Below, one piece after another: positions 8,326-17,044 of a DNA stretch of 44,776 nucleotides (positions are counted from its first letter, which is position 1; the number at the start of each line of letters is the position of its first letter). The DNA is from Planococcus koreensis (GTDB taxonomy: Bacteria; Bacillota; Bacilli; Bacillales_A; Planococcaceae). The notes under the pieces were generated by a model, which did no database searches, was not told where the DNA came from, and saw nothing but the letters and a program-made list of their open reading frames with translations. The stretch is from contig NZ_RQII01000059.1 of NCBI RefSeq assembly GCF_004761975.1, forward strand, positions 1 through 44,776, written 5' to 3'. The translations under genes and the position numbers were made by a program.

Positions 8326-8958
8326 TTTTGCATTCGCTTTATTCAATTGTTGCTTTAAGCCTTCTGTGTCCATAAATTCAATTTCTTCAATTTTCCCTTG
8401 TTCAGGAACAATCGCTTTCCCTTCGAATTTAAAGCGGCTTGTTTCGCTGCTTTCATCTTGATGGGCGACTTGGAAACTGAAATTGTATAACGTGGGATCG
8501 TTTTCACTGGCATTGATTTTTATATTCGAAACGCTGAGGCGATAAGATCCCTCATAGACGCTATACATAAAAGCCGGGTTTATATTCAGGAAGTTGGCGT
8601 AGCCATTTTCAGTAAAATAGGCTGCGTATTTCTTTTCCATATAATCAGCGTATGCTTTATAGGCAGGGGTTTCCTTATAGACTGCGAATTCTTCCTGATT
8701 CGCGACGTCCTCAAGATTTTCCATCGCTGCGTACCTCAATTCCCTGTACTCTTCATCAGGGGCATTGAATTCTTTTTCGATGACCGACTGGATTGCTTCT
8801 GTATTTTTTTCATCTACCGGTTCCACTTCAGAAACACCCGTGTTTTCTGCGGTTCCTTTTTGCGAACATCCGGCTATCACGACACAAGAAACGAGTAAAA
8901 GCGCAATCCAAAAGGCTATTCCCTGTCTTGTGCGCCTGTGAATTTCTGTTGATTTCAT
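8323..8958 (-). CDS. Predicted lipoprotein of unknown function
   Basis: A 211-residue secreted lipoprotein. The signal peptide has a basic start (HRRTRQ), a hydrophobic core (IAFWIALLLVSCVV) and the lipobox V-I-A-G-C with the modified cysteine at residue 31. The mature part is acidic and helical in its first half (EEYRELRYAAMENLEDV, YKAYADYMEKKYAAYF) and strand-rich in its second half. I do not recognise the family. The ATG at 8958 is preferred because AAGGGAG lies 7 bases ahead; an ATG two codons upstream is too close to that site. Monocistronic. Confidence 0.75.
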   Translation of the reverse strand: MKSTEIHRRTRQGIAFWIALLLVSCVVIAGCSQKGTAENTGVSEVEPVDEKNTEAIQSVIEKEFNAPDEEYRELRYAAMENLEDVANQEEFAVYKETPAYKAYADYMEKKYAAYFTENGYANFLNINPAFMYSVYEGSYRLSVSNIKINASENDPTLYNFSFQVAHQDESSETSRFKFEGKAIVPEQGKIEEIEFMDTEGLKQQLNKANAK

Positions 8959-9146
8959 CTTCATTCTCCCTTAAATATAATGCTCATGGCCTTAAACCGC
9001 AGGGCATTCCACGATTGAAGCTTTTAAGATATTCCTTTTTTTCACTATAAAGCCACTAAGCCATTAAATTAAAACTTCAGCCAAGCAGCTTCTCCATTCT
9101 GCACAGTCAGTTGGTGTAGCTTGTGCATGAGTTTGCTCTTTATAAA

Positions 9147-9638
9147 TTAGCGTCCAGCTTCCTGGGTTCTCGACTTTGTGCCAGCCCAGTTTTTCGCTTT
9201 TCGCCATTCGGTTAACCCTAAAGCTACACCGATTCCAACAAATGCCCCTGTGCTGTCGATGAGCACGTCACGAAGTTCACCGCTGCGGCCCGGGATGAAT
9301 AATTGATGGAACTCATCCGACATTGCATACAGGGCGCAGATTGCCAAAGCTGCTAGGCCACCCCGATAGCCTTTAATGCCACTTTTGCGCAGCGCATGGA
9401 ACACCAATACGCCTAATATCAAATAAACAAAGAAGTGGGCATTCTTCCTGACAAACGTATGCAAAGCATCCGTATCGATCGATGCTTCTGAAGAAAATTG
9501 TGAAATCGCTTGTAGAATGGTTTCTGTAATCCCGGAGCTCATGCCGCTTGATACTGTGGCAGGCTGATGGGAGAATCCGAAGATGACGGCCATCCATAAA
9601 ATAACGGCGGCCCAAGAAAGTGCTTTAGATGTATTCAT
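9147..9638 (-). CDS. VanZ-like family membrane protein, copy 2
   Basis: A 163-residue VanZ-like protein with the classic motifs K-N-A-H-F-F-V-Y near residue 65 and S-D-E-F-H-Q-L-F-I-P-G-R-S-G-E-L-R-D-V-L-I-D near 107-128, and about four membrane spans. It is closer to the textbook VanZ pattern than the protein at 6528. The ATG at 9638 is chosen because AAGGG lies 7 bases ahead; a TTG six codons upstream is possible but unsupported. The gene lies just past the flagellar operon terminator and is probably unrelated to motility. Substrate unknown. Confidence 0.85.
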   Translation of the reverse strand: MNTSKALSWAAVILWMAVIFGFSHQPATVSSGMSSGITETILQAISQFSSEASIDTDALHTFVRKNAHFFVYLILGVLVFHALRKSGIKGYRGGLAALAICALYAMSDEFHQLFIPGRSGELRDVLIDSTGAFVGIGVALGLTEWRKAKNWAGTKSRTQEAGR

Positions 9639-9731
9639 GATTTTTCCCTTTTCCAATTACTATTTTTTTGTTATTTTTCACCAAATAGTAGTATAACATG
9701 CAATAAATATCCCGGATAGAGAAAATATCAT

Positions 9732-9766
9732 AAAAAAACAAGTCTGGCACAATGCGCCGGACTTGT
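9732..9766 (-). terminator. Terminator at the end of the flagellar operon
   Basis: An 11-bp stem (ACAAGTCTGGC at 9738-9748, GCCGGACTTGT at 9756-9766, one G-U pair) followed on the minus strand by seven T residues. It lies just after the PilZ gene, marking the end of the roughly 21.6-kb operon that begins at flgB. Confidence 0.85.
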
Positions 9767-9772
9767 AGCTTG

Positions 9773-10123
9773 TTAGACTTCCAGTTCGCCTTTGCGAAGC
9801 CGGATCTGGTAATAATTTAATTGCTTGAATAACGTGGATGCGGTGCGCTGGTCTGTGTCAAAAGCGATTCCGTATTCAAAGCGGCTGCCTTTCAGCTCTT
9901 TGCGGACAATCTTGCCATCCAGCAGAAATTCCTGTTCCAGAATGGCGAAGTTGCAGCATACGGATTCGTCCTTTGAAAGATCCTCATCACTGAGAAAGCG
10001 CAGCCCGTTAACGCTGATGTCCTCGATTTCCAGCGGTTCAAACCCACCGCCCCCTACTGAGATGTGCCCATCGACCGTTCCATTAAGAAATAGGCGGAAA
10101 AATTCGCGGCGATTTTCGTTCAT
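9773..10123 (-). CDS. PilZ-domain protein, likely c-di-GMP receptor
   Basis: A 116-residue single-domain PilZ protein. Both c-di-GMP contact motifs are visible: N-R-R-E-F-F-R (RxxxR) at residues 3-9 and E-D-I-S-V-N-G-L (D/NxSxxG) near 34-40. PilZ proteins bind cyclic di-GMP and often act on flagellar motors, for example YpfA/MotI as a clutch in B. subtilis and YcgR in E. coli. The start is the ATG at 10123 with AGGGGG 7 bases ahead; an upstream ATG at 10147 lacks a site. It is the last gene of the fla operon, after yaaR. A role in braking or modifying the motor is inferred from position. Confidence 0.85.
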   Translation of the reverse strand: MNENRREFFRLFLNGTVDGHISVGGGGFEPLEIEDISVNGLRFLSDEDLSKDESVCCNFAILEQEFLLDGKIVRKELKGSRFEYGIAFDTDQRTASTLFKQLNYYQIRLRKGELEV

Positions 10124-10146
10124 GTCGTACCCCCTATGGTTTCCCA

Positions 10147-10584
10147 TTACATATACAAATTCAGCAAAAGCCCTTTTACTTCTCCGACAAGGCGAAGTGT
10201 ATCGATGTTGTCTTCTTCGCTCCGCAGTACCTCATCCTGCACTTCCAGCATTTTTTCATCAATCACTTCGATCAATTGATGTGTTTTCATGCCGCCGGAG
10301 GGATGTTCACTGTGCTTGTCAGTCAGCTGCAGGCCGTAGCTCAACGATTCACTGATAAATTGTTTGACCAGCGTTTTGTAATCGAGCAGATTTTCCAGTG
10401 TCCGCTGCTTCGCCAACTTCTGGCCTTGCTGGTCAACTCGGTCCATCAGCCCATTCAATGAATCGTTCTGCAGTTTCACACGCGTGCTTTTCATGACGCC
10501 GGCAAATGTATCCGTAGATTTAGTTTCCGCGGGGGCTTTTTGGATCCGGTCCCCTTGGATAAGTGTATAACCGTCAATCCGCAC
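10147..10584 (-). CDS. yaaR: YaaR-like protein (DUF327)
   Basis: A roughly 145-residue helical, cytosolic protein of the YaaR/DUF327 family. The recognisable core is T-R-V-K-L-Q-N-D-S-L-N-G-L-M-D-R-V-D-x-Q-G, then R-T-L-E-N-L-L-D-Y-K-T-L-V-K-Q-F and the ending G-E-V-K-G-L-L-L-N-L-Y. In B. subtilis yaaR lies elsewhere and has no firm function. Here it lies between swrB and pilZ in the flagellar operon. I prefer the GTG at 10584 (GGGGTG 6 bases ahead); a GTG three codons upstream at 10593 is possible. Its place suggests a flagellar or c-di-GMP-related role, which is inference. Confidence 0.75.
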   Translation of the reverse strand: MRIDGYTLIQGDRIQKAPAETKSTDTFAGVMKSTRVKLQNDSLNGLMDRVDQQGQKLAKQRTLENLLDYKTLVKQFISESLSYGLQLTDKHSEHPSGGMKTHQLIEVIDEKMLEVQDEVLRSEEDNIDTLRLVGEVKGLLLNLYM

Positions 10585-10599
10585 ATCAAGCACCCCATT

Positions 10600-11061
10600 T
10601 TACTGTTGATAACTTTGCTTTTTTTTAAGCATATTGATGATCAATTCCACTTGGCCAAGTTCGATTTTCAGCACCTTGGCAATCTGTGCTGGTGAAAAAC
10701 CCTGCTTATAAAGCTTTTCCACTTTCCCATGGCCCGTTTCTTCCGGCATCTTGGCTGGAACCGTTTCCGGCGCTGCTTGCACAATCGCAGGGGCTGCTCT
10801 TTTCTCTTCAACCAAGCGGAGCTTTTCATCAAACTCGCTTTCTTTTACTTTAATATAATTAGTCATATTTTGGAAGAGCTCATCGCTCTCTTTTTCCATA
10901 TTTTCAATAAATTCTTCCATACTTTTGTAAATTTCATCATTATTTTGTACTGGAATAGCCGCTGCCAACTTATACATCTTTATTAAAACAAAAACGGCTC
11001 CAACATTCACCACAACCGATAAGATCAGGGCCGCATCCAAATAACCATTCACATGATTCAC
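10600..11061 (-). CDS. swrB: SwrB-like flagellar assembly regulator (YlxL)
   Basis: A roughly 153-residue protein with one N-terminal membrane segment (LILSVVVNVGAVFVLIKMY), an acidic coiled coil (SMEEFIENMEKESDELF onward), a Pro/Ala linker and a C-terminal helix-turn-helix-like end (LYKQGFSPAQIAKVLKIELG, VELIINMLKKK). This is the SwrB/YlxL layout, and its place right after sigD matches B. subtilis. SwrB promotes completion of the flagellar secretion apparatus and thereby SigD activity. The start is a GTG at 11061, overlapping the end of sigD by the ribosome binding site AAAGGA only; a second GTG at 11052 is an alternative. Confidence 0.8.
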   Translation of the reverse strand: MNHVNGYLDAALILSVVVNVGAVFVLIKMYKLAAAIPVQNNDEIYKSMEEFIENMEKESDELFQNMTNYIKVKESEFDEKLRLVEEKRAAPAIVQAAPETVPAKMPEETGHGKVEKLYKQGFSPAQIAKVLKIELGQVELIINMLKKKQSYQQ

Positions 11062-11071
11062 CCGTTCCTTT

Positions 11072-11842
11072 TTAATAATGGTCGTGCGGTTCAATAATAG
11101 CCGCATTCAAGCGGAGAATCGCTTTTGAATGCAGTTGGGATACGCGCGACACACTGACACTCAGCACTTCTGCTATTTCAGTAAGTTTCAGTTCTTCGAA
11201 ATAGCAAAGGGAAACAACTAGTTTCTCTTTTTCCGGCAAGCGGTCGATCGCCCGCGCGAGCGACTCTTTCATTGACTGGGCAGCAAGGCTTTTTTCTGGT
11301 GATGCACTGATGGCTGGGTCAACAATCGTGTATTTGTCCGAGGTATCGTCGCCATACGCTGTTTCATCAATTGAAACAAGAGCAGAAAGCGCGGCTTCGG
11401 AAACGGTTTTGTTGAGTTCGGCTTTTGTGATTCCAAGATAGGCGCTGACATCGGCATCGGTCACCGAAGCGTTGTGCTGCTGTTCCAGCTCAATATAAGC
11501 CTTTTCGATTCTTTTCACTTTGTCTCGGACCGAACGCGGCAGCCAGTCGCTTTGCCGCAAACCGTCGATGACTGCTCCTTTAATGCGCCACGTCGCGTAG
11601 GTTTCGAATTTCAGGTCTTTGCTGAAATCGAATTTATCAAATGCGTCAAGCAGTCCCTCATAGGCAAGGCTGCGGATATCATCTTGGCTGATTGTTTTCG
11701 GAAGGCTGACCATAAAGCGCTGCACGACGAATTCCACCAGCGGCATGTATTTTTCAACAAGGAAATTTCCCGCATCGGAATCACGCTGCTGCTGCCAATT
11801 TTCCCAATAATTCACTTCATTACTTGATAATCTCGTTGCCAC
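11072..11842 (-). CDS. sigD: Flagellar sigma factor SigD (FliA family)
   Basis: RNA polymerase sigma factor of the FliA/WhiG family that reads late flagellar promoters. Regions are visible in order: region 2 (Y-M-P-L-V-E-F-V-V, then FETYATWRIKGAVIDGLRQSDW), region 3 (VTDADVSAYLGITKAEL) and region 4 (LPEKEKLVVSLCYFEELKLTEIAEVLSVSVSRVSQLHSKA). Length 256 is typical. I place the start at a GTG at 11842, with GGTGG upstream, giving an N-terminus like the B. subtilis protein; a GTG at 11857 is also open. It follows flhG directly: the cheB-cheA-cheW-cheC-cheD genes that separate the two in B. subtilis are absent. Its likely targets include the promoters at 37033 and 41434. Confidence 0.93.
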   Translation of the reverse strand: MATRLSSNEVNYWENWQQQRDSDAGNFLVEKYMPLVEFVVQRFMVSLPKTISQDDIRSLAYEGLLDAFDKFDFSKDLKFETYATWRIKGAVIDGLRQSDWLPRSVRDKVKRIEKAYIELEQQHNASVTDADVSAYLGITKAELNKTVSEAALSALVSIDETAYGDDTSDKYTIVDPAISASPEKSLAAQSMKESLARAIDRLPEKEKLVVSLCYFEELKLTEIAEVLSVSVSRVSQLHSKAILRLNAAIIEPHDHY

Positions 11843-11878
11843 TATGAGTTTCACCACCGTTACTTCAGAATTTCCGGG

Positions 11879-12736
11879 TCACTTGAACAATATTTTCAAC
11901 AAAAAGCCTTTCAGCCCCAGCTTATACGGCACCGGCAGCTTCAGATAGCCGTGAGCCAACTTTTTCATCGCGTGCGCCGCTTGGCTATTTGGATACGCCA
12001 GAACGAACGGCACCTGTCTCTTCACAGCCGAGGGCACAATCGCGTCATGCGGAATCGAACCAAGCAGGCCGATTTCTTTGTTCAGGAATTTGGCTGTGAC
12101 GTGCTTGAAATTTTCCGCTGTCGCTCTTGCTTCGTTATCGCTCGTGCATTGATTGACGACCAGCGCCATATGGACATTCGGGTCTTTTGCCTGCACCATC
12201 TTGACCACTGAATAAGCATCCGTAATCGAGGTCGGTTCGGGCGTCGTCACAAGAATGACATCATCAGCCGCCAGAATAAAGCGCATGTTTTCGTACGACA
12301 GCCCCGCACCCGTATCAAGAATGATGTAATCAACCGAGCCTTGAAGCTGGCTCATTTCATGGAAGAACTTATTCATCTTTGTTTCGTCGAGGCGGAACAT
12401 CTCGTCAAAACCGGTTCCCCCAGAGATAAATTGCAGCCCCTTCGGCCCTTCTTCGATGATGTCCCATATCGACAGGTCTTTATCGAGCAATGTTGCAATC
12501 GATTCTTCCGGGGAACGGCCGAGCAGCACGTCGATATTGGCAAATCCGAGATCGACATCGAAGATGAGCACTTTCTTCTTTTGTTCGGTCAGGCTTAATG
12601 CGAAGTTCAACGCGAAATTGGACTTGCCTACCCCGCCTTTGCCGCTCGTGACGGCTATAACGCGCGTCTGGCGGCTCGGTTTCTTCGACGATTTCTGGAG
12701 CATCTTTTCTCTTAGCTGCTTTGCTTGATCAATCAT
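11879..12736 (-). CDS. flhG: MinD-like ATPase FlhG (YlxH)
   Basis: A 285-residue ParA/MinD-type ATPase that, with FlhF, sets flagellar number and position at the membrane. The deviant Walker A motif S-G-K-G-G-V-G-K-S is at residues 31-39. The N-terminus carries D-Q-A-x-x-L-R (residues 3-9), the known motif that stimulates FlhF GTPase activity. D-V-D-L-G-F-A-N-I-D and D-T-G-A-G are further nucleotide-site motifs. The C-terminus has an amphipathic stretch (LGLKGFLLKILFK) suited to membrane binding. The start codon lies 8 bases inside the end of flhF. Confidence 0.93.
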   Translation of the reverse strand: MIDQAKQLREKMLQKSSKKPSRQTRVIAVTSGKGGVGKSNFALNFALSLTEQKKKVLIFDVDLGFANIDVLLGRSPEESIATLLDKDLSIWDIIEEGPKGLQFISGGTGFDEMFRLDETKMNKFFHEMSQLQGSVDYIILDTGAGLSYENMRFILAADDVILVTTPEPTSITDAYSVVKMVQAKDPNVHMALVVNQCTSDNEARATAENFKHVTAKFLNKEIGLLGSIPHDAIVPSAVKRQVPFVLAYPNSQAAHAMKKLAHGYLKLPVPYKLGLKGFLLKILFK

Positions 12737-13877
12737 GGCTGTTATCTCCTAACACAAAATCCGCAATCTTTTCAGGGGTAGCTGCAACAAGATCATCCGG
12801 AACGTTCTGGCCATTTGCGATATAGCTTATCGGAATCGAGTAACGGCAGATCAAATTCAAGATTGCACCTGCTGAACTCGTTTCGTCTTTCTTCGTCAAT
12901 ACAAGCTGGTCCATTTTGATCGTTTTGAAATTTTCAATGATTTTTTTCATGTCCTCCAGTTTGGAGGTCAAACTGAGCACTAGGTGGATCTGGATTTTCG
13001 CTGTCTTTGGCAGCAGGCGCTCAAGGTCTTCTATATATTGTTTCTGCTGGTAATTGCGGCCTGCGGTGTCCATCAGGATAATGTCGCAGTCCTGCAATTC
13101 AGCAATTGCCTGCTGCAGCCCGGCTGAAGTCTCTACGACTTTGACCGGGATATTCAATATGCTCCCGTATGTCTTCAATTGCTCGACTGCCGCAATCCGG
13201 AACGTATCCGATGTGATGAGCCCGACGTTTTTCTCTTCACGCAACATGTAATCTGCCGCAATTTTGGCGATTGTCGTCGTTTTTCCGACACCGGTCGGAC
13301 CGATGAAGCAAACCATTTCCGGGTCTTTCACCGCTTTTGCTTTTTGATGGGTTTTGATCATGCGGATGATTTCTGCTCGGGCCGCCTCAAACACCTGCAC
13401 TTCCGTGAGCGCTGGGTTGCGGTCAAGCGCAACCATCAGCTTGGCCAGAATTTCCGACTGGATTTCCTTTTGGACTTCCTGCTCCGTGAGCCGGTCGCTT
13501 AACGGCTGCAATGCATTCGGCAGCCGGTCTTCTTCGATGACCTGCATCATGAATTGCTTGATGCTCTTCAATTCGCTGATCAAATCGTCCGCCTGTTCGG
13601 GCGGGGAGGAAAAAACTGCGGGTACACTTGGAGCCAGTGCATCCTCGGATTTGTAAACAACAGGTGCCTTATTTGGGGCTGCCGGTTTTTTTTGAGCCTC
13701 AGAAGGCTTCGACTCCACCGCTGCGATGACTTCCAGCTTGTCTGTCTGGAAAAAACCGAGAAAGCCCCCCGTTTTGATTTTTTTCGTATTTAGAATCAGT
13801 GCATCTGAACCAAGATCCCGCTTGATCATCGGGATGGCATCCACTACATTTTCAACAATATAAGTTTTCAATCTCAT
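12729..13877 (-). CDS. flhF: SRP-type GTPase FlhF
   Basis: Signal-recognition-particle-type GTPase (382 residues) that marks the place of flagellar assembly. The N-terminal basic domain (1-55) is followed by a variable linker, an N domain and the G domain: G1 GPTGVGKTTT at 193-202, G3 D-T-A-G-R at 270-274, and G4 T-K-K-D at 328-331. Its start overlaps the flhA stop (ATGA). It is paired with flhG as in other Bacillales. No missing catalytic residue is evident. Confidence 0.95.
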   Translation of the reverse strand: MRLKTYIVENVVDAIPMIKRDLGSDALILNTKKIKTGGFLGFFQTDKLEVIAAVESKPSEAQKKPAAPNKAPVVYKSEDALAPSVPAVFSSPPEQADDLISELKSIKQFMMQVIEEDRLPNALQPLSDRLTEQEVQKEIQSEILAKLMVALDRNPALTEVQVFEAARAEIIRMIKTHQKAKAVKDPEMVCFIGPTGVGKTTTIAKIAADYMLREEKNVGLITSDTFRIAAVEQLKTYGSILNIPVKVVETSAGLQQAIAELQDCDIILMDTAGRNYQQKQYIEDLERLLPKTAKIQIHLVLSLTSKLEDMKKIIENFKTIKMDQLVLTKKDETSSAGAILNLICRYSIPISYIANGQNVPDDLVAATPEKIADFVLGDNSHD

Positions 13878-15934
13878 GACATATTAACCGCCCCGCTTGA
13901 AATATTAACAATGCCGACGCTTTGGATTTCGATTTCCGGTTCCAATTCGTTATACGACAAAACCGGAAGCTCCGGTGAAAAACGTTCGATAAACTGGCGC
14001 ATGTACATGCGTGTGCCAGGGGAAGCCAGCAAAATCGGCTGAATGCCGGTCCGCTGCATTTGCGACGCCTGCTCGGAGATGCTTTGGAAAATCAGCTGCG
14101 AAGTTTCGGGATCAATTGATAGATACGTCCCTTGTTCGGTGCGATGGACAGATTCCGCGAATTTCTTTTCAAGGCTAGCCCCAGCCGTGATCACCTGCAA
14201 TGCTTGGTTCGGCTGAGCATATTGCAGCGTGATTTGGCGAGACAAAGCCTGGCGGACGTATTCCGTCAACAAATCCGGATCTTTTGTCTGGGATGAAAAA
14301 TCAGCCAGCGTTTCCAGGATGGCCAATAGATTGCGGATTGAGACTTTTTCTTTCAATAGTTTCATCAGCACTTTCTGTACATCGCCAATCGCCAGCTGGT
14401 TCGGGATCAACTCTTCGACCACCGCAGGAGATGTTTCACGTATGTTTTCTATTAATGCGCGCACTTCTTGTCGGCCGATCAATTCATGCGCATGGCGCTT
14501 GATTACTTCCGTCAGGTGGGTGGAAACGACCGATGGCGGGTCGATAATCGCATAGCCTGACATTTCCGCCTCTTCTTTCATGTCTTCATTGACCCATAAG
14601 GCAGGCATGCCGAAAGCCGGTTCGATGGTCGGAATGCCTTCGATGCTGTCGTCGTCAATGCCGGGGCTCATCGCCAAATAATGGTTGAGCATGATTTCGC
14701 CTGAAGCTACCCGGTTGCCTTTGATCTTGATGACGTATTCGTTGGGCTGCAATTGGATGTTGTCGCGGATGCGGATGACCGGTACGACGATGCCCAGTTC
14801 GATCGCGCATTGGCGGCGGATCATGATGACCCGGTCAAGCAAGTCTCCCCCTTGGTTTTTGTCAGCGATCGGGATCAAGCCGTAACCGAATTCAAATTCA
14901 ATGGCATCGACATGCAAAAGGTCGATGACACTCTCCGGACTTTTGATGCTGTCGAGTTCCGGACTCTTTGCGGACGCTTCCTTCTCGAGCTTTTCTTCTT
15001 TATTCAAATTGCGCTGCATCGTAAAGCCGCCATAAGCGACTAGGCCTGCGACCGGCAGCACGAGCATCGGGTTGATCGGTGTGAATACCGCAATCAGCGA
15101 CAGCGTGCCGGCCACAATATACAGCAGCTTCGGATAAGCGAATAATTGCTTGGTGATGTCCGTTCCGAGGTTGCCTTCAGAAACGGCACGCGTTACGACG
15201 ATGCCGGCAGCAGTGGAAATCAGCAGGGCTGGAATCTGGCTGACGAGCCCGTCGCCAATGGATAATAAGGTAAAGAGCTGCGCCGCTTCACCGAATGGCA
15301 TTCCATGGACCAATATACCGATCAGCAATCCGCCGATGATATTGATGATGGTGATGATGATGCCGGCGATGGCGTCGCCTTTGACAAACTTGGATGCTCC
15401 GTCCATCGCTCCGTAGAAATCCGCCTCTTGGCTGACTTTCTCACGGCGTTTTTTTGCTTCCATATCGGAAATCATGCCGGCGCCGAGATCGGCATCAATG
15501 CTCATCTGTTTGCCGGGCATCGAATCGAGCGTAAAGCGCGCTGCTACTTCGGCCACGCGCTCTGAACCTTTTGTGATGACCAAAAACTGGATGATGACAA
15601 GGATCAGGAAAACCAAAATCCCGATAATGGCACTGCCGCCGACGACGAATGAGCCGAAGGTTTCAATGACTTCCCCGCCTGTCTGGTTCGTCAAAATTGA
15701 ACGGGTCGTTGAAACATTTAAACCGAGGCGGAACAAAGTCGTCAGCAATAACAGCGTCGGGAAGATGGAGAATTCTAAGGCTTCCCGTGTGTTCATCGCG
15801 ACGAGGATGATCGTCAATGCGATGCTGAGATTGATCATGATCAAAATATCCAATAATAACGGAGGAAGAGGAATGACCATCATGACGATAATCATGATAA
15901 CGGATATTAAAATGGCATAATCTTTTATTTTCAT
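13874..15934 (-). CDS. flhA: Flagellar type III export gate protein FlhA
   Basis: The largest export-gate component (686 residues). The N-terminal half has about eight membrane spans (for example IMIIVMMVIPLPPLLLDILI and the A-L-L-I-S-T-A-A-G-I-V segment). The signature between spans includes FTLDSMPGKQMSIDADL and AKKRREKVSQEADFYGAMDG, the FHIPEP-type motif region. The C-terminal cytosolic domain binds chaperone-substrate complexes. The start is the ATG at 15934 with GGGGAGGA 7 bases ahead, not the ATG seven codons upstream. It lies 21 bases after flhB. Confidence 0.95.
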   Translation of the reverse strand: MKIKDYAILISVIMIIVMMVIPLPPLLLDILIMINLSIALTIILVAMNTREALEFSIFPTLLLLTTLFRLGLNVSTTRSILTNQTGGEVIETFGSFVVGGSAIIGILVFLILVIIQFLVITKGSERVAEVAARFTLDSMPGKQMSIDADLGAGMISDMEAKKRREKVSQEADFYGAMDGASKFVKGDAIAGIIITIINIIGGLLIGILVHGMPFGEAAQLFTLLSIGDGLVSQIPALLISTAAGIVVTRAVSEGNLGTDITKQLFAYPKLLYIVAGTLSLIAVFTPINPMLVLPVAGLVAYGGFTMQRNLNKEEKLEKEASAKSPELDSIKSPESVIDLLHVDAIEFEFGYGLIPIADKNQGGDLLDRVIMIRRQCAIELGIVVPVIRIRDNIQLQPNEYVIKIKGNRVASGEIMLNHYLAMSPGIDDDSIEGIPTIEPAFGMPALWVNEDMKEEAEMSGYAIIDPPSVVSTHLTEVIKRHAHELIGRQEVRALIENIRETSPAVVEELIPNQLAIGDVQKVLMKLLKEKVSIRNLLAILETLADFSSQTKDPDLLTEYVRQALSRQITLQYAQPNQALQVITAGASLEKKFAESVHRTEQGTYLSIDPETSQLIFQSISEQASQMQRTGIQPILLASPGTRMYMRQFIERFSPELPVLSYNELEPEIEIQSVGIVNISSGAVNMS

Positions 15935-15955
15935 GTTGTTTCCTCCCCTTCCCAA

Positions 15956-17044
15956 TCAGCTGATTTTTCCTTTTAACCGGTAGATGTATGCTAAAACCTC
16001 TGCCACCGCCAGGAACAGATCTTCAGGGACCGAATCCCCTACTTCCACCTGGGCGTATAATGCACGGGCGAGCGGCTTATTTTCCATAATGACAATTTGG
16101 TGTTCTTTCGCTTTTTCTTTGATTTTCAACGCCAGGTGGTCTTTGCCCATGGCAATGACTTTCGGCGCTTCCATCGTCTCTGCATCGTATTGGATCGCGA
16201 TGGCGTAATGTGTCGGATTCGTAATCAGGACATCTGCATTCGGCAGGTCCTGGATCATGCGGTTCATGCTCATCGACCGCTGCCGTTCTTTGATCTTCTG
16301 TTTGATCAGCGGGTCGCCTTCGGATTTCTTGTATTCGTCTTTTATGTCTTGTTTCGACATCCGGATGTTTTTCTCGAACTCGTATTTCTGGTACATATAA
16401 TCGAAGATGGCCAGCACCATCAAGATGGCAGCGGCGATCAGCGCAAGCTTGATCGTCAGCCCGCCGATGAATGCCAGCGAAGCCCCCAAGGTTTTCTGGG
16501 ACAATAAAAACAACTCGCCCCTTTCAGCCCACAGCACCGAAAATGCCGCAAAACCGATAATGGCAATTTTCATCAATGATTTGGCGAGTTCCACCAAGGC
16601 ACGGATGGAAAAAATCCGCTTGGCCCCTTGGATGGGATCAAGCCGGTTCAGCTGCATTTTCAACGGCTCAGTGGTGAACATCGAACCCACTTGGACGTAA
16701 TTACCGAGAATCCCGAACACCACTGCGGCCAGCATGATCGGGGCCATGATTTTCACTGCATTCACGGTCATCTGCTCAAAAAGCGTCCGCACATTGGAAG
16801 AAGTCCATTCCCAATTGATGTATTGGGTGAAATTGATGCGGTAAATCGCCAGGATTTGATCCAGCAGCCAGCCACCCAAAAAGCTCAGCAGCATGACGCC
16901 GCCGACCATGATCAAAGCGGACGGGATTTCAGCACTTTTCGCCACTTGCCCTTTGCGCTTCGATTCCTGCCGTTTCTGCGGCGTCGCTTTCTCTGTTTTC
17001 TCACCTGAAAAGAATTGCAGGTTGAGGGGCATCCTCTTAGCCAT
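15956..17044 (-). CDS. flhB: Flagellar export switch protein FlhB
   Basis: Export-apparatus protein that switches substrate from rod/hook to filament type. The 362 residues contain four membrane spans in the first 215 and a cytosolic part with the self-cleavage motif N-P-T-H at residues 276-279, between strand V-L-I-T and Y-A-I-A. The N-terminal stretch (G-E-K-T-E-K-A-T-P-Q-K-R) is the usual FlhB entry. Adjacent and co-transcribed with fliR and flhA. Confidence 0.96.
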   Translation of the reverse strand: MAKRMPLNLQFFSGEKTEKATPQKRQESKRKGQVAKSAEIPSALIMVGGVMLLSFLGGWLLDQILAIYRINFTQYINWEWTSSNVRTLFEQMTVNAVKIMAPIMLAAVVFGILGNYVQVGSMFTTEPLKMQLNRLDPIQGAKRIFSIRALVELAKSLMKIAIIGFAAFSVLWAERGELFLLSQKTLGASLAFIGGLTIKLALIAAAILMVLAIFDYMYQKYEFEKNIRMSKQDIKDEYKKSEGDPLIKQKIKERQRSMSMNRMIQDLPNADVLITNPTHYAIAIQYDAETMEAPKVIAMGKDHLALKIKEKAKEHQIVIMENKPLARALYAQVEVGDSVPEDLFLAVAEVLAYIYRLKGKIS

